A stretch of DNA of 64,000 nt from Sparassis latifolia. Lineage: Eukaryota > Basidiomycota > Agaricomycetes > Polyporales > Sparassidaceae. The stretch is from NCBI GenBank assembly GCA_018466975.1, contig CM031559.1:2294001-2358000 (forward strand). The letters run 5' to 3'. The notes below the pieces were generated by a model. That model was given only the letters and a program-made list of their open reading frames with translations. It was not told where the DNA came from and searched no databases. Both the position numbers and the translations under genes were made by a program. Below are positions 63,796 through 64,000 of this stretch, in pieces; within the stretch, counting starts at the first letter, position 1, and each line of letters opens with the position of its first letter.

Positions 63796-64000
63796 TTACG
63801 GAAGCTGGTTGGGTGAATTTTGGGTGAATTTGCAATGTTTGAATGAATCAGAGGTTGCGGGTGACTAAGGCAAAAAAGGACAAAAAGTCGAAATAAGTCT
63901 CACAAGTAAAAGTTGGATTTTCCTGATGCAGCTTTAATGCATTTCACGACATTGGCCTCTGAGATTAGTGTGTAGGTCGTAGCATTGGGGAAGCCATTCG
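63796..64000. other. host flank, nothing recognised
   Basis: Sequence that would be continuous with the region left of 26025 before the LINE inserted. No gene or repeat seen in these 205 bases. Confidence 0.5.

Overview
The window is eukaryotic nuclear DNA, almost certainly from a mushroom-forming basidiomycete (Agaricomycetes). The reasons are genes broken by 45-65 nt GT-AG introns, F-box genes of the type expanded in Agaricomycetes, a KDZ (Kyakuja-Dileera-Zisupton) transposase with its N-terminal cysteine cluster, and chromodomain Ty3/gypsy elements. No bacterial signals (operons, ribosome binding sites) are present, and I recognised no tRNA, rRNA or CRISPR.

Layout. (1) 1-26,024 is host sequence with sparse genes. 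Two related F-box genes lie on the minus strand (1-1,471, running off the window, and 4,192-6,386). There are also poorly recognisable spliced fragments, and a diverged gene pair in inverted orientation (19,715-21,167 minus; 23,500-24,624 plus). (2) 26,037-63,783 is one non-LTR retrotransposon (LINE) on the minus strand, about 6.4 kb once insertions are removed. It carries an A-tail and is flanked by a 12-bp target duplication (26,025-26,036 and 63,784-63,795). Three later insertions cut it into four pieces. (3) Insertion 1 is a Ty3/gypsy chromovirus on the minus strand, 29,142-37,142, with 5-bp duplication gtctg. (4) Insertion 2 is a related but more decayed chromovirus on the plus strand, 38,272-46,051, with 5-bp duplication gtgag. 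(5) Insertion 3 is a 15.5-kb KDZ DNA transposon, 46,382-61,898, with 7-bp (or 8-bp) duplication tcgttgt. (6) 63,796-64,000 is host flank.

Removing each insertion plus one copy of its duplication restores the LINE reading frame at every junction, so the nest is read directly from the sequence. The KDZ element is the most unusual object. It has terminal inverted repeats of about 2.85 kb, each holding a 16-copy array of an 84-bp unit and a stop-ridden relic reading frame. Inside are two divergent genes: a multi-exon companion gene of unknown function (49,357-53,619, minus) and the KDZ transposase (54,963-58,881, plus), whose catalytic core is open but whose C-terminal third carries three frameshifts.

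Both chromoviruses carry an additional reading frame 3' of the chromodomain with CCHC-type or cysteine-rich zinc-binding motifs. The minus-strand copy also has two overlapping short membrane-protein frames in that position.
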